A stretch of DNA of 64,000 nucleotides from Micromonospora sp. MW-13 (GCF_003434305.1 NZ_QKKX01000009.1:1-64000), one strand, 5' to 3'. Counted from the first letter of the stretch, positions 35,387 through 45,230 are shown. Numbers and translations are program-made. The notes: generated by a model from the letters alone, not told the origin.

Positions 35387-36571
35387 ATGCGAACTCCCCT
35401 CCGGCCCCTCACCCGGCGTGGTCTGCTCACCGGCACCCTCGGATCTGCCGCGATGCTCGCCACGGCGGGTGCGCTCGCCGGCTGCGGCACCAAGGGCGCC
35501 CAGCAGACCGAGGCCGGCTGCGTCAGCGAAGACCTCTCCGGCACGGAGAAGAAGCTGGCGTTCTCGAACTGGCCGCAGTACATGGACGTCGACGACAAGG
35601 ACGAGTCGAAGCGGCCCAGCCTGGACGCGTTCGTCGCCTCCAGCGGTGTCCAGGTGACGTACACCGAGGACATCAACGACAACAACGAGTTCTTCGGCAA
35701 GGTGCAGAACCAGCTCGCCGCCTGCCAGGGCACCGATCGGGACCTCATCGTGCTGACCGACTGGATGGCCGCCCGGATGATCCGGCTCGGCTGGATCCAG
35801 AAGCTCGACCCGGCCAAGATCCCCAACGTGGCGGCCAACCTGCTGCCGTCGCTGCTCAACCGCCCGCTCGACCCGGAGAACCGGATCTCCATCCCGTGGC
35901 AGTCCGGCCTCGCCGGCCTCGCCTACAACGGCGGCGTCACCAAGGAGATCCGCACGGTCGACGAACTGCTGACCCGCCCCGACCTCAAGGGCAAGGTGAC
36001 CGCGCTGTCCGAGATGCGCGACACGATGGGCCTGCTGCTCCAGTCCAACGGCCACGACCCGGCGAACTTCACCACCGCCCAGTTCGACGACGCGCTGAAC
36101 ACGCTCAAGAAGGCCGTCGCCTCCGGGCAGATCCGCAAGTTCACCGGCAACGACTACGCGCCCGACCTGGCCAAGGGCGACATCGCCGCGTGCGTCGGCT
36201 GGTCCGGCGACATCATCCAGCTCTCCGCCGAGAACAAGAAGATCAAATTCGTGGCGCCGGACTCCGGCGTGATGCTGTTCAGCGACAACATGATGGTGCC
36301 GAACAAGGCCACCCACAAGGCAAACGCCGAAGCGCTGATCAACCACTACTACCAGCCGGCAATCGCCGCGAAGCTGGCCGCGTACGTCAACTACATCTGC
36401 CCGGTCAAGGGCGCGCAGGCCGAGATGGAGAAGATCGACCCGGAACTGGCCGCCAACCCGCTGATCTTCCCGGACGAAACACTGCTGTCGAGGTCCAAGG
36501 TGTTCATGGTCCTGGACGAGAAGCAGGAGAAGGAGTACGAGGGCAAGTACCAGCAGGTCATCGGGGCGTGA
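35387..36571 (+). CDS. potD: Polyamine ABC transporter substrate-binding lipoprotein
   Basis: A 394-residue PotD-like solute-binding protein. The N-terminus has a twin-arginine signal (LTRRGLL) and a lipobox (ALAGC), so it is a Tat-exported lipoprotein. The mature part shows WPQYMDV, VQVTYTEDINDNNEFFGKV, IPWQSGLAGLAYNG and ADNMMV-like segments of spermidine/putrescine binders. It delivers polyamines to the permease encoded downstream. First gene of a six-gene operon. The stop overlaps a possible GTG start of potA. Confidence 0.88.
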   Translation: MRTPLRPLTRRGLLTGTLGSAAMLATAGALAGCGTKGAQQTEAGCVSEDLSGTEKKLAFSNWPQYMDVDDKDESKRPSLDAFVASSGVQVTYTEDINDNNEFFGKVQNQLAACQGTDRDLIVLTDWMAARMIRLGWIQKLDPAKIPNVAANLLPSLLNRPLDPENRISIPWQSGLAGLAYNGGVTKEIRTVDELLTRPDLKGKVTALSEMRDTMGLLLQSNGHDPANFTTAQFDDALNTLKKAVASGQIRKFTGNDYAPDLAKGDIAACVGWSGDIIQLSAENKKIKFVAPDSGVMLFSDNMMVPNKATHKANAEALINHYYQPAIAAKLAAYVNYICPVKGAQAEMEKIDPELAANPLIFPDETLLSRSKVFMVLDEKQEKEYEGKYQQVIGA

Positions 36572-36576
36572 CGGGG

Positions 36577-37743
36577 ATGAGCGCGAAGACGACGGGACGC
36601 GCCGCGCCGGCCGGCGACCTGCGGCTGGTCAACCTGACCAAGAGGTTCGGCATCTTCACCGCAGTCGACGACCTCAGCCTCACCATCCCGCAGGGCTCGT
36701 TCTTCGCCCTGCTCGGGGCGTCCGGCTGCGGCAAGACCACCACCCTGCGCATGATCGCCGGCCTGGAGCAGCCGACGAGCGGGCAGGTGCTGCTCGGTGA
36801 CCGGGACATCGCCCGGCTGCGCCCGTACAAGCGGCCGGTCAACACCGTGTTCCAGAGCTACGCGCTCTTCCCGCACCTCAACATCTTCGAGAACGTGGCG
36901 TTCGGGCTGCGCCGGCGCGGCATCCGCTCCGTCGACGACGAGGTCCTGCGGATGCTCGCGCTGGTGCAGCTCGACGACTTCGGGCACCGCCGCCCGGCCC
37001 AGCTCTCCGGCGGGCAGCAGCAGCGGGTCGCGCTGGCCCGGGCGCTGATCAACCAGCCGCAGGTGCTGCTGCTCGACGAGCCGCTCGGCGCGCTCGACCT
37101 GAAGCTGCGCCGGCAGATGCAGATCGAGCTGAAGCGCATCCAGACCGAGGTCGGGATCACCTTCGTGCACGTCACCCACGACCAGGAAGAGGCCATGACC
37201 ATGGCCGACACGGTCGCGGTGATGAACGCCGGGAGGATCGAGCAGCTCGGCGCCCCGGCCGACATGTACGAGTACCCGGCCACCGCGTTCGTGGCGAACT
37301 TCCTCGGCCAGTCCAACCTGCTCGCCGCCGAGGCCGCGGGCGGGAGCGGGTCCGAGGTGCCGGTCACCGCGCACGGCGCCCGGTTCTCCGTGCCTGCCGG
37401 CCGCGCCCGCGCCGACCGGGGCGAGGTCTACCTGGGGGTACGCCCCGAGAAGCTGCACCTGGCCGACTCCGCCGACCAGGTGCCCGCCGGCCACCAGCAC
37501 GTCACCGGCGTGGTCAGCGACGCCTCCTACGTCGGGGTCAGCACCCAGTACCTGGTGCGCACCGGTTGGGGCAGCGAGCTGTCCGCGTTCGCGGCGAACA
37601 GCGGGCTCGGCGGCCGGCTGCCGGTCGGGGCGGCCGTGGTGGCGCACTGGGACCCCCGGCACGCGTTCCTGCTGCCCCGGGCGCCGGGCCAGGACGACCG
37701 CACCGCCGGCCTGCTCGACGAGCCGGTGGGTGCGTCCTCGTGA
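36577..37743 (+). CDS. potA: Polyamine ABC transporter ATP-binding protein
   Basis: A 388-residue ATPase. Walker A is GASGCGKTTT, the signature LSGGQQQR, Walker B VLLLDEP, and the switch His is in VHVTHDQEEA. The C-terminal TOBE-like domain (VYLGVRPEKLHL) is typical of PotA. It energises import by the PotB/PotC permeases. The ATG at 36577 is chosen; a GTG at 36568 overlapping the potD stop is equally possible. It overlaps potB by four bases. Confidence 0.9.
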   Translation: MSAKTTGRAAPAGDLRLVNLTKRFGIFTAVDDLSLTIPQGSFFALLGASGCGKTTTLRMIAGLEQPTSGQVLLGDRDIARLRPYKRPVNTVFQSYALFPHLNIFENVAFGLRRRGIRSVDDEVLRMLALVQLDDFGHRRPAQLSGGQQQRVALARALINQPQVLLLDEPLGALDLKLRRQMQIELKRIQTEVGITFVHVTHDQEEAMTMADTVAVMNAGRIEQLGAPADMYEYPATAFVANFLGQSNLLAAEAAGGSGSEVPVTAHGARFSVPAGRARADRGEVYLGVRPEKLHLADSADQVPAGHQHVTGVVSDASYVGVSTQYLVRTGWGSELSAFAANSGLGGRLPVGAAVVAHWDPRHAFLLPRAPGQDDRTAGLLDEPVGASS

Positions 37744-38654
37744 CGGCGCTGGCCCACGTACCCACGTCGACGGGGCAGCCGGCGGGGCCCCCGCCGCCGC
37801 CCCGGCACGACCGGCACCGGCTGCTGCCGTACCTGCTGTTGCTTCCCGGCGCGGCCTGGCTGCTGCTGTTCTTCGCCGTGCCGCTGTTCCAGCTCGCCGC
37901 CGCGAGCCTGTACGACCCCACCGGCTCGCTCTCCACCGGGTACGCGCTGACCTGGGCTTTCGGCAACTACCCGGACGTGTTGCAGGCGTACTGGCCGCAG
38001 TTCGCCCGCTCCTTCGGCTACGCCGGGATCGCCCTGCTGCTGGCCCTGCTGATGGGTTACCCGCTGGCGTACGCGATCGCGCAGAAGGCCGGCCGGTGGA
38101 AGAACCTGCTGCTGGTCTGCGTGGTTGCCCCGATGTTCACCAGCTTCCTGGTGCGCACCCTGGCCTGGAAGACGATCCTGTCCGACAACGGCTGGCTGGT
38201 GGGGCTGCTGCGCGACGTGCACCTGCTCGGCCCCGACGGCCGGCTGCTGGCCACGCCGGTCGCGGTGGTCCTCGGGCTGACGTACAACTTCCTGCCCTTC
38301 CTGGTGCTGCCGCTGTACGCGAGCCTGGAGCGGCTCGACTACCGGCTGCTGGAGGCGGCGAGCGATTTGTACGCGAGCCCGGTGCAGATCTTCCGCAAGG
38401 TGACCCTGCCGCTGTCGATGCCCGGCCTGATCGCCGGCACGCTGCTGTTCTTCATCCCGGCCACCGGCGACTACATCAACGCGGAACTGCTCGGCACCCC
38501 CAACGAGTACATGATCGGCAACGTCATCGACTCGGCGTTCCTGGTCCGGCTGGACTACCCGCAGGGCGCGGCGCTGTCGTTCCTGCTGATGGCGGCGATC
38601 CTCGCGGTGGTCTTCGGGTACCTGCGCCGGGCCGGCACGGAGGAGGTGCTGTGA
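37740..38654 (+). CDS. potB: Polyamine ABC transporter permease PotB-like
   Basis: A 304-residue permease with about six transmembrane segments (YLLLLPGAAWLLLFFAVPLF, FGYAGIALLLALLMGYPLAYA and others). The EAA loop is LEAASDLYASPVQIFRKVTLP, which contacts the ATPase. GTG start overlapping the potA stop (GTGA). The Pro-rich N-terminal tail (GPPPPPRHDRHR) is cytoplasmic. Confidence 0.88.
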   Translation: MTALAHVPTSTGQPAGPPPPPRHDRHRLLPYLLLLPGAAWLLLFFAVPLFQLAAASLYDPTGSLSTGYALTWAFGNYPDVLQAYWPQFARSFGYAGIALLLALLMGYPLAYAIAQKAGRWKNLLLVCVVAPMFTSFLVRTLAWKTILSDNGWLVGLLRDVHLLGPDGRLLATPVAVVLGLTYNFLPFLVLPLYASLERLDYRLLEAASDLYASPVQIFRKVTLPLSMPGLIAGTLLFFIPATGDYINAELLGTPNEYMIGNVIDSAFLVRLDYPQGAALSFLLMAAILAVVFGYLRRAGTEEVL

Positions 38655-39493
38655 AGTTCTCCCGCTGGCTGGCCGACCACTGGGTGATGGGCGTCGCCCT
38701 GCTGGTGCTCGGCTACCTGTCGCTGCCGATCCTGGTGGTCGCCGCCCTGTCCTTCAACCGCCCGTCCAGCCGCCTGTCGTACGACTTCAACGAGTTCACC
38801 CTGGACAACTGGCGGCAGCCCTGCGCCACCTCCGACATGTGCGACGCGGTGCTGCGCAGCGTGCAGATCGGCTTCATCGCCACCGTCGTCGCCACCGTGC
38901 TCGGCACGCTGATGGCGTTCGCGCTGGTCCGGCACCGGTTCACCGGACGGTCCGGGATCAACCTGCTGATCTTCCTGCCGATGGCGACCCCCGAGCTGGT
39001 GATGGGCACCTCGCTGCTGGCCCTGTTCGTCTCCGCCGGCGTGCCGCAGGGCTTCTGGACCGTCGTCATCGCGCACGTCATGTTCTGCGTGTCGTTCGTG
39101 GTGGTGACCGTGAAGGCGCGGCTCGCCGGGATGGACCGGCGGCTGGAGGAGGCCGCGGCGGACCTGTACGCCAGCCCGTGGCAGACGTTCCGCCTGGTCA
39201 CCCTGCCGCTGGTGCTCCCCGGCATCGTGGCCGCCGCGCTGCTCGCGTTCTCGCTCAGCTTCGACGACTTCATCATCACGAACTTCAACGCCGGCACCAC
39301 CGTCACGTTCCCGATGTACGTCTGGGGTGCCGCCCAGCGGGGCATCCCGCCGCAGGTCAACGTCATCGGCACGGCGATGTTCGTGATCGCGCTGCTGCTC
39401 GTCGGGCTCACCTCGCTGCGCGGGCGGCGGTCCCGCCGCGCCGGCCTCCCGGTCGCCCCGGCGGCCGGTCGACGGGCGAAGAGCCCGACATGA
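38651..39493 (+). CDS. potC: Polyamine ABC transporter permease PotC-like
   Basis: A 280-residue permease, about six transmembrane segments. The EAA loop is LEEAAADLYASPWQTFRLVTLP. SLSFDDFIITNFNAG is a conserved PotC segment. GTG start overlapping the potB stop and ATGA overlap with the next gene. The basic C-terminus (RGRRSRRAG) faces the cytoplasm. Confidence 0.88.
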   Translation: MKFSRWLADHWVMGVALLVLGYLSLPILVVAALSFNRPSSRLSYDFNEFTLDNWRQPCATSDMCDAVLRSVQIGFIATVVATVLGTLMAFALVRHRFTGRSGINLLIFLPMATPELVMGTSLLALFVSAGVPQGFWTVVIAHVMFCVSFVVVTVKARLAGMDRRLEEAAADLYASPWQTFRLVTLPLVLPGIVAAALLAFSLSFDDFIITNFNAGTTVTFPMYVWGAAQRGIPPQVNVIGTAMFVIALLLVGLTSLRGRRSRRAGLPVAPAAGRRAKSPT

Positions 39494-40911
39494 TCCTCCC
39501 GCATACCGGCCGGGCGCTCGCCGACGCGGCGCCCGTGCCGTACTGGCTCGACCGGCCGGAACGCCCCGACCCGGTGCCCCCGCTGACCGGCCCGCACGCC
39601 GCCGACCTGCTGGTGATCGGCGGCGGGTACAGCGGGCTGTGGGCGGCCCTGCTGGCCAAGCAGGCCGAACCCGACGCCGACGTGCTGCTCGTCGAGGCCG
39701 GCACCTGCGGCTGGGCGGCGTCCGGGCGCAACGGCGGGTTCTGCGCCGCCTCGCTCACCCACGGGCTGGCCAACGGGGCGGACCGGTTCCCCGGCGAGAT
39801 CGCCGAGCTGGAACGCCTCGGCCGGGAGAACCTGGCCGACATCGCCGCCACCGTCGACGCGTACGGCATCGACTGCGACTTCGAGCGCACCGGCGAGCTG
39901 GCGGTGGCCGTCGAGCCGTACCAGCTCGCCGGGCTCGCCGAGGACGCGGAACTGGCCCGCCGGTACGGCCACGACGCGCGGCTGCTCGACCGCGACGAGG
40001 TACGCGCCGAGGTCGACTCACCGACGTACCTCGGCGGGTTGTGGGACCGCGACCGGGTGGCGATGCTCGACCCGGCGAAGCTGGCCTGGGGACTGCGCCG
40101 CGCCTGCCTCGACCTCGGCGTGCGGATCCACGAGCACACCCGGGTCACCGGCCTGCGCCGCGACGGCGCCGTCCTGCGCGCCGCCACCCTCGGCGGAGCC
40201 GGGCGGGCCCCCGGCGTCGTCCGCGCCCGGCGGGTGGTCCTCGCCACCAACGCGTTCCCGCCGCTGCTGCGCCGGCTGCGCGCCTGGCTCGTCCCCGTCT
40301 ACGACTACGCGCTGATGACCGAGCCGCTGACCCCGGCCCAGCGGGACGCGATCGGCTGGCGCAACCGGCAGGGGCTCGCCGACACCGGCAACCAGTTCCA
40401 CTACTACCGGATCACCGGCGACGGGCGGATCCTGTTCGGCGGCTACGACGCGGTCTACCACCACGGCAACCGGGTCGCCCCCGAACTGGAGCAGCGGCCG
40501 GCCACCTTCACCGCCCTCGCCGAGCACTTCTTCACCACGTTCCCGCAGCTCGCCGACGTGCGCTTCAGCCACCGTTGGGGCGGCGTCATCGACACCTGCA
40601 CCCGGTTCTGCCCGTTCTTCGGCACCGCGTACGACGGGCGGCTGGCGTACGCCGCCGGCTACACCGGCCTCGGCGTCGGGGCCACCCGGTTCGGCGCGCG
40701 GGTGATGCTCGACCTGCTGGCCGGCGGGGACACCCCGCTGACCCGGCTCGACCTGGTCCGGGGCAAGCCGCTGCCGTTCCCGCCGGAGCCCGTCCGGGCC
40801 GCCGGCATCCACCTCACCCGCTGGTCGCTGGCCCGCGCCGACGCGCGCGACGGCCGGCGCAACCTCTGGCTCCGTACACTCGATCGTCTTGGTTTGGGGT
40901 TCGATACCTGA
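39490..40911 (+). CDS. FAD-dependent oxidase (gamma-glutamylputrescine oxidase-like)
   Basis: A 473-residue DAO-family flavoprotein. The Rossmann motif is LLVIGGGYSGLWAAL, AASGRNGGFCAAS is the family's second signature, ILFGGYDAVYHHG and AAGYTGLGVGATRFGARV close the FAD site. Relatives oxidise amines or gamma-glutamylated putrescine. It is intact, unlike its paralogue at 31406-32781. Operon position after the polyamine permease and before the dehydrogenase implies a role in catabolism of the imported polyamine. ATGA overlap with potC. Confidence 0.85.
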   Translation: MILPHTGRALADAAPVPYWLDRPERPDPVPPLTGPHAADLLVIGGGYSGLWAALLAKQAEPDADVLLVEAGTCGWAASGRNGGFCAASLTHGLANGADRFPGEIAELERLGRENLADIAATVDAYGIDCDFERTGELAVAVEPYQLAGLAEDAELARRYGHDARLLDRDEVRAEVDSPTYLGGLWDRDRVAMLDPAKLAWGLRRACLDLGVRIHEHTRVTGLRRDGAVLRAATLGGAGRAPGVVRARRVVLATNAFPPLLRRLRAWLVPVYDYALMTEPLTPAQRDAIGWRNRQGLADTGNQFHYYRITGDGRILFGGYDAVYHHGNRVAPELEQRPATFTALAEHFFTTFPQLADVRFSHRWGGVIDTCTRFCPFFGTAYDGRLAYAAGYTGLGVGATRFGARVMLDLLAGGDTPLTRLDLVRGKPLPFPPEPVRAAGIHLTRWSLARADARDGRRNLWLRTLDRLGLGFDT

Positions 40912-42113
40912 TGCGCATCCTGCTCGTCGGCGCCGGCGGCGTCGGCTCCGCCGCCGTCGCCATCGCCGCCCGCCGAACATTCTTCGAGACCATGGTCGTC
41001 GCCGACGCCGACCCCGCCCGCGCCGCCCGTGCGGTCGAGGGCCACGGCCACCGCTTCGTCGCCGCGACCGTCGACGCGTCCCGCGCCGACGCCGTCGCCG
41101 CGCTGTGCCGCGAGCACCGGATCACCCACGTGCTCAACGCCGTCGACCCGCGCTTCGTCATGCCGATCTTCGACGGCGCGTACGCGGCCGGCGCCGACTA
41201 CCTCGACATGGCGATGTCCCTGTCCCACCCGCACCCGAAGCGCCCGCACGCCGAGACCGGAGTGAAGCTCGGCGACGACCAGTTCGCCGCCGCCGACCGG
41301 TGGTCGGCGGCCGGCCGGCTCGCGCTGTGCGGCATCGGCGTCGAGCCCGGCCTGTCCGACGTCTTCGCCCGGTACGCCGCCGACGAACTGTTCGGCGAGA
41401 TCGACGAGATCGGGGTACGCGACGGGGCGAACCTGACCGTCGACGGCTACGACTTCGCCCCGTCCTTCTCCATCTGGACGACGATCGAGGAGTGCCTGAA
41501 CCCGCCGGTCATCTGGGAGCGGGACCGGGGCTGGTTCACCACCGAGCCGTTCAGCGAGCCCGAGGTGTTCCACTTCCCCGAGGGGATCGGCCCGGTCGAG
41601 TGCGTCAACGTCGAGCACGAGGAGGTGCTGCTCATCCCGCGCTGGGTCGACGCGCGGCGGGTCACCTTCAAGTACGGCCTCGGCGAGGAGTTCATCGAGG
41701 TCCTGCGCACCCTGCACAAGCTCGGCCTGGACTCCACCGAGCCGGTCACCGTGCGGGGCGTGCCGATGTCCCCGCGCGACGTGGTGGCCGCCTGCCTGCC
41801 CGACCCGGCCAGCCTGGGCGGGAAGATGCGCGGCAAGACCTGCGCCGGTACCTGGGTCCGGGGTCGTTCCCCGTCGGGCGAGCCCCGCGAGGTCTACCTC
41901 TACCACGTCGTCGACAACGAGTGGTCGATGCGCGAGTACGGCCACCAGGCCGTCGTCTGGCAGACCGCCGTCAACCCGGTCGTCGCCCTGGAACTGCTCG
42001 CCACCGGCGCGTGGTCCGGCACCGGCGTGCTCGGCCCGGAGGCGCTGCCCCCGCGCCCGTTCCTCGACCTGCTCACCGGCTACGGCTCGCCCTGGGCGAT
42101 ACAGGAACGATGA
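40911..42113 (+). CDS. Saccharopine dehydrogenase/carboxynorspermidine-type reductase
   Basis: A 400-residue NAD(P)-dependent dehydrogenase of the saccharopine dehydrogenase family. The N-terminal dinucleotide motif is ILLVGAGGVGSAAVAIA, with VVADAD binding the ribose. LCGIGVEPGLSDVFARYAADEL and TFKYGLGEEFIEVL fit the Lys9/carboxynorspermidine dehydrogenase type. It ends the polyamine operon and its start overlaps the previous stop by one base (TGATG). Reverse or related reductive-amine chemistry on a spermidine-type molecule is a reasonable inference. Confidence 0.8.
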   Translation: MRILLVGAGGVGSAAVAIAARRTFFETMVVADADPARAARAVEGHGHRFVAATVDASRADAVAALCREHRITHVLNAVDPRFVMPIFDGAYAAGADYLDMAMSLSHPHPKRPHAETGVKLGDDQFAAADRWSAAGRLALCGIGVEPGLSDVFARYAADELFGEIDEIGVRDGANLTVDGYDFAPSFSIWTTIEECLNPPVIWERDRGWFTTEPFSEPEVFHFPEGIGPVECVNVEHEEVLLIPRWVDARRVTFKYGLGEEFIEVLRTLHKLGLDSTEPVTVRGVPMSPRDVVAACLPDPASLGGKMRGKTCAGTWVRGRSPSGEPREVYLYHVVDNEWSMREYGHQAVVWQTAVNPVVALELLATGAWSGTGVLGPEALPPRPFLDLLTGYGSPWAIQER

Positions 42114-42166
42114 CCCGCCACGGCCGCTCGTACCGGGGGCTGGCGGAGCGGTGACCCGCCGCCCCT

Positions 42167-42249
42167 CCGCGTCGATCATGGACTAGCGGTGCCCGAATGG
42201 TGATGTTTCACCGCTTATGTCGGGCACCACGACTTCATGATCGGCGGGG
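42167..42249. repeat. Inverted GATCATG repeat element
   Basis: CCGCGTCGATCATG (42167-42180) faces CATGATCGGCGGGG (42236-42249). Inside, GGTGCCCGA pairs with TCGGGCACC. The whole can fold into a long hairpin and follows the saccharopine-type gene by 54 bases. It belongs to the same family as the element at 43226-43317 and the half copy at 17017. Confidence 0.65.
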
Positions 42250-42360
42250 TGGGTAGCAGGTTGGGGAGGTGGAGTGGGGGTTGTGCACAAGGGGCGGTGT
42301 TGTCCACAGGTGGGGCGGGCGGGGTGGAAGTGGGGCCGGGGTGAGCGTCACCGTGCCAGG

Positions 42361-43212
42361 GTGGCGGATGAACTGTTCTCGTATCGGGAGTTGTTGGGGG
42401 CGGGGCTCAGCCGGGAGGCGGTGCGCAGCCGGGTTCAGGCGGGACGGCTGCGTCGGCTAGCACGTGGCGTCTACGGGTGGGAGGGAGCGGCTGGCGAGCC
42501 GCTAGCCGCGCTGTTCCGGCGGCTCCCGTCGGATGCTGTGGTCGGGTTCCAGACGGGGGCTCAGCTACACGGTTTCGAGGCGTTGCCCACCAAATACGTG
42601 CACGTGATCGTGCCAGCCGGTTCGGTCGTACCGCAGATCCGGGGGGTGTTGGCGCACGAGGCTGTCCTTCCCGTACGCGACGTGCGCCAGGTCTGCGGGG
42701 TGCCCTGCGCGTCCGCCGCCCGGTGCGCCGTCGACCTGGCCCGCACGACCCGCCGGATGGACGCGCTTCCGCTGCTCGACCTCTGTCTGCGCGTCGGCGC
42801 CTGCCTGCCCGATGAGTTGCGCACCGAGGTGTCCAGGCACGCGCGGCTTCGCGGCGTCCGGCAGGCCCGTCAACTGGTGGATCTCGCGGATCCGCGGGCG
42901 GAGTGCCGGCAGGAAAGTCAGCTGCGACTGGTGCTCGTCGACGCGGGGCTGCCGGTGCCGGAGCCGCAGCTGTGGGTGCCGGACGAGTGGGGCGTGCCGC
43001 TGTATCGGCTGGACCTCGGCTACCGGACGCGCCGGATCGGCATCGAGTACGACGGTGTCTCGCACCTGGACCGCGACCGGCTCCGCCACGATCGCTCCCG
43101 CATGAACTGGCTCTCTGCTCACGGCTGGCACATGCGCTACTTCACCGACCGAGACCTCTACCGCCGCCCCCGCCACATCGCGACGACGATCTCGGCCCTC
43201 CTCCGCCCCTGA
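42361..43212 (+). CDS. AbiEi-type HTH plus DUF559 nuclease-fold protein
   Basis: A 283-residue protein. The N-terminus resembles AbiEi-type antitoxin winged helices (ELFSYRELLGAGLSREAVRS, LARGVYG). The C-terminus is a DUF559/Vsr-like endonuclease fold with YRLDLGYRTRRIGIEYDGVSH, whose Asp and Glu fit a PD-(D/E)xK site, then HGWHMRYF. No AbiEii partner is nearby, so it is not a complete type IV toxin-antitoxin pair. Common in actinobacteria as an orphan of unknown function. GTG start at 42361 with weak ribosome site. Confidence 0.75.
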   Translation: MADELFSYRELLGAGLSREAVRSRVQAGRLRRLARGVYGWEGAAGEPLAALFRRLPSDAVVGFQTGAQLHGFEALPTKYVHVIVPAGSVVPQIRGVLAHEAVLPVRDVRQVCGVPCASAARCAVDLARTTRRMDALPLLDLCLRVGACLPDELRTEVSRHARLRGVRQARQLVDLADPRAECRQESQLRLVLVDAGLPVPEPQLWVPDEWGVPLYRLDLGYRTRRIGIEYDGVSHLDRDRLRHDRSRMNWLSAHGWHMRYFTDRDLYRRPRHIATTISALLRP

Positions 43213-43225
43213 CCCCCTGAGCCCC

Positions 43226-43317
43226 CTGAGCCCCGTCGATCATGGAGTCGTGCTGCCCCGCATAACGGACATTGTTGCCATGCTGCCCACCATGACTCCA
43301 TGATCGACGGGGTTCAG
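43226..43317. repeat. Long inverted repeat/terminator between convergent genes
   Basis: CCCCGTCGATCATGGAGTCG and the following TG (43231-43252) pair almost perfectly with the arm 43291-43312; CTGAG and TTCAG extend the stem. The loop is about 38 bases. It lies between the AbiEi-like gene and the convergent DUF779 gene and may terminate both. It is a full copy of the repeat family also seen at 42167. Confidence 0.75.
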
Positions 43318-43685
43318 GGAAGGTGGGAGCGGATCAGGAATCTCACACCGTCGGGGGCCTCCAGGCTGAAGCCGCTGCCCCGGCCCGGGACCACGTCGAC
43401 CGTGAGCCTCGTGTGCCGCCACAGTTTCCACTGGGCCGCGGAGATCCAGAACTCGACCGTCTCGGGGACGCCGTCGACCACCAGCGAGGCGAGCAGCACG
43501 TCGGAGCCGCCGGTGCGGAACTCGCCCGCCGGGTAGCACATCGGGGCGCTGCCGTCGCAGCAGCCGCCGGACTGGTGGAACATCAGCGGCCCGTACCGCC
43601 CCCGCAGCGACCGGATCAGCTCGGCCGCCGCGGGGGTGAGCGAGACGGGCGACGACGTGGCGTCACCGGGGGAGCCGATCGGCAT
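43314..43685 (-). CDS. DUF779 family protein
   Basis: A 123-residue DUF779 protein. The core motif FHQSGGCCDGSAPMCY has three Cys, and VEFWISAAQWKLWRHTRLTVDVV and FSLEAPDGVRFLIRS follow. Its ATG overlaps the aldehyde dehydrogenase stop by one base (TGATG). DUF779 genes commonly accompany ExaC-type aldehyde dehydrogenases; the role is unproven, perhaps in redox or cofactor handling. Confidence 0.85.
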   Translation of the reverse strand: MPIGSPGDATSSPVSLTPAAAELIRSLRGRYGPLMFHQSGGCCDGSAPMCYPAGEFRTGGSDVLLASLVVDGVPETVEFWISAAQWKLWRHTRLTVDVVPGRGSGFSLEAPDGVRFLIRSHLP

Positions 43686-45190
43686 CAGAAGAAGCCGAGC
43701 TTCTTGGGGGAGTAGCTGACCAGCAGGTTCTTGGTCTGCTGGTAGTGCTCCAGCATCATCTTGTGGTTCTCCCGGCCGATGCCGGACTGCTTGTACCCGC
43801 CGAACGCGGCGTGGGCAGGGTACGCGTGGTAGCAGTTCGTCCAGACCCGACCGGCCTGGATCGCGCGCCCGGCCCGGTACGCGGTGTTCATGTCCCGGGT
43901 CCAGACGCCGGCCCCGAGCCCGTACAGGGTGTCGTTGGCGATCTTCACGGCGTCGTCGAGGTCGGCGAAGGAGGTCACCGAGACCACCGGGCCGAAGATC
44001 TCCTCCTGGAAGATCCGCATCGAGTTGTCGCCCTCGAAGATGGTCGGTTCGACGTAGTAGCCGCCGGACAGCTCGCCGCCGAGGTCCGTCCGCGAGCCAC
44101 CGGTCAGCACCTTCGCGCCCTCCTGGCGGCCGATGTCCAGATAGGACAGGATCTTTTCGAGCTGGTCGTTGGACGCCTGCGCGCCGATCATCGTGTCGGT
44201 GTCGAGTGGGTGGCCCTGGCGCACCGCCCGGGTCCGGTCGACCGCCGCCGCCAGGAAGTCGGCGTAGTGGCCCTGCTGGATCAGCGCCCTCGACGGGCAG
44301 GTGCACACCTCGCCGGAGTTGAGGGCGAACATGGTGAACCCCTCAAGGGCCTTGTCCAGGAAGTCGTCGGACGCCGCGCTCACGTCGTCGAAGAAGATGT
44401 TCGGGCTCTTGCCGCCCAGCTCCAGGGTGACCGGCCTGATGTTCTCGCTGGCGTACTGCATGATCAGCCGCCCGGTGGTGGTCTCGCCGGTGAACGCCAC
44501 CTTCGCCACCCGGGGCGAGGAGGCCAGCGGCTTGCCCGCCTCGACGCCGAAGCCGTTGACGACATTGACCACGCCGGGCGGGATCAGGTCGGCGACCAGC
44601 GAGAGCAGGTAATGGATCGACGCCGGGGTCTGCTCGGCGGGCTTGAGCACCACGGCGTTGCCGGCCGCGAGGGCCGGGGCGAGCTTCCAGACGGCCATCA
44701 GGATCGGGAAGTTCCACGGGATGATCTGTCCGACCACGCCGAGCGGTTCGTGGAAGTGGTACGCGACGGTGTCGTCGTCCAGCTCGCCGAGGCTGCCCTC
44801 CTGGGCCCGGATCGCCCCGGCGAAGTACCGGAAGTGGTCGATCGCGAGCGGGATGTCGGCGGCCAGGCTCTCGCGTACCGGCTTGCCGTTCTCCCAGGTC
44901 TCGGCGACCGCGAGGGACTCCAGGTTCTCCTGCATCCGGTCGGCGATCCGGTTGAGGATCAGCGCCCGCTCGGCAACCGGGGTGCGACCCCAGGCGTCGG
45001 CCGCGCCGTGGGCGGCGTCGAGGGCGCGTTCGACGTCCTCGGCGGTGCCGCGGGCGACCTCGCAGAACGGCTGGCCGGTGACCGGGGTGGGATTCTCGAA
45101 GTACTGGCCGCCGTGCGGCTTGACGTACTCGCCGCCGATGAAGTGGTCGTAGCGGGACTGCCAGTGGGTGGGCGCGTCGTAGCGCGTCAT
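43685..45190 (-). CDS. NAD-dependent aldehyde dehydrogenase (ExaC/AcoD type)
   Basis: A 501-residue aldehyde dehydrogenase. [23 protein letters not shown] binds [14 protein letters not shown] holds the general-base Glu, and [14 protein letters not shown] holds the nucleophilic Cys with a second Cys two residues on, as in ExaC-type enzymes. It oxidises acetaldehyde or similar short aldehydes. GGAGG lies five bases before the ATG. Together with DUF779 downstream and the GAF regulator upstream it forms an aldehyde-handling operon. Confidence 0.9.
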   Translation of the reverse strand: MTRYDAPTHWQSRYDHFIGGEYVKPHGGQYFENPTPVTGQPFCEVARGTAEDVERALDAAHGAADAWGRTPVAERALILNRIADRMQENLESLAVAETWENGKPVRESLAADIPLAIDHFRYFAGAIRAQEGSLGELDDDTVAYHFHEPLGVVGQIIPWNFPILMAVWKLAPALAAGNAVVLKPAEQTPASIHYLLSLVADLIPPGVVNVVNGFGVEAGKPLASSPRVAKVAFTGETTTGRLIMQYASENIRPVTLELGGKSPNIFFDDVSAASDDFLDKALEGFTMFALNSGEVCTCPSRALIQQGHYADFLAAAVDRTRAVRQGHPLDTDTMIGAQASNDQLEKILSYLDIGRQEGAKVLTGGSRTDLGGELSGGYYVEPTIFEGDNSMRIFQEEIFGPVVSVTSFADLDDAVKIANDTLYGLGAGVWTRDMNTAYRAGRAIQAGRVWTNCYHAYPAHAAFGGYKQSGIGRENHKMMLEHYQQTKNLLVSYSPKKLGFF

Positions 45191-45230
45191 CGGTACCTCC
45201 GCCGTCGGTGGTCGGGGTGATGACGCGACG

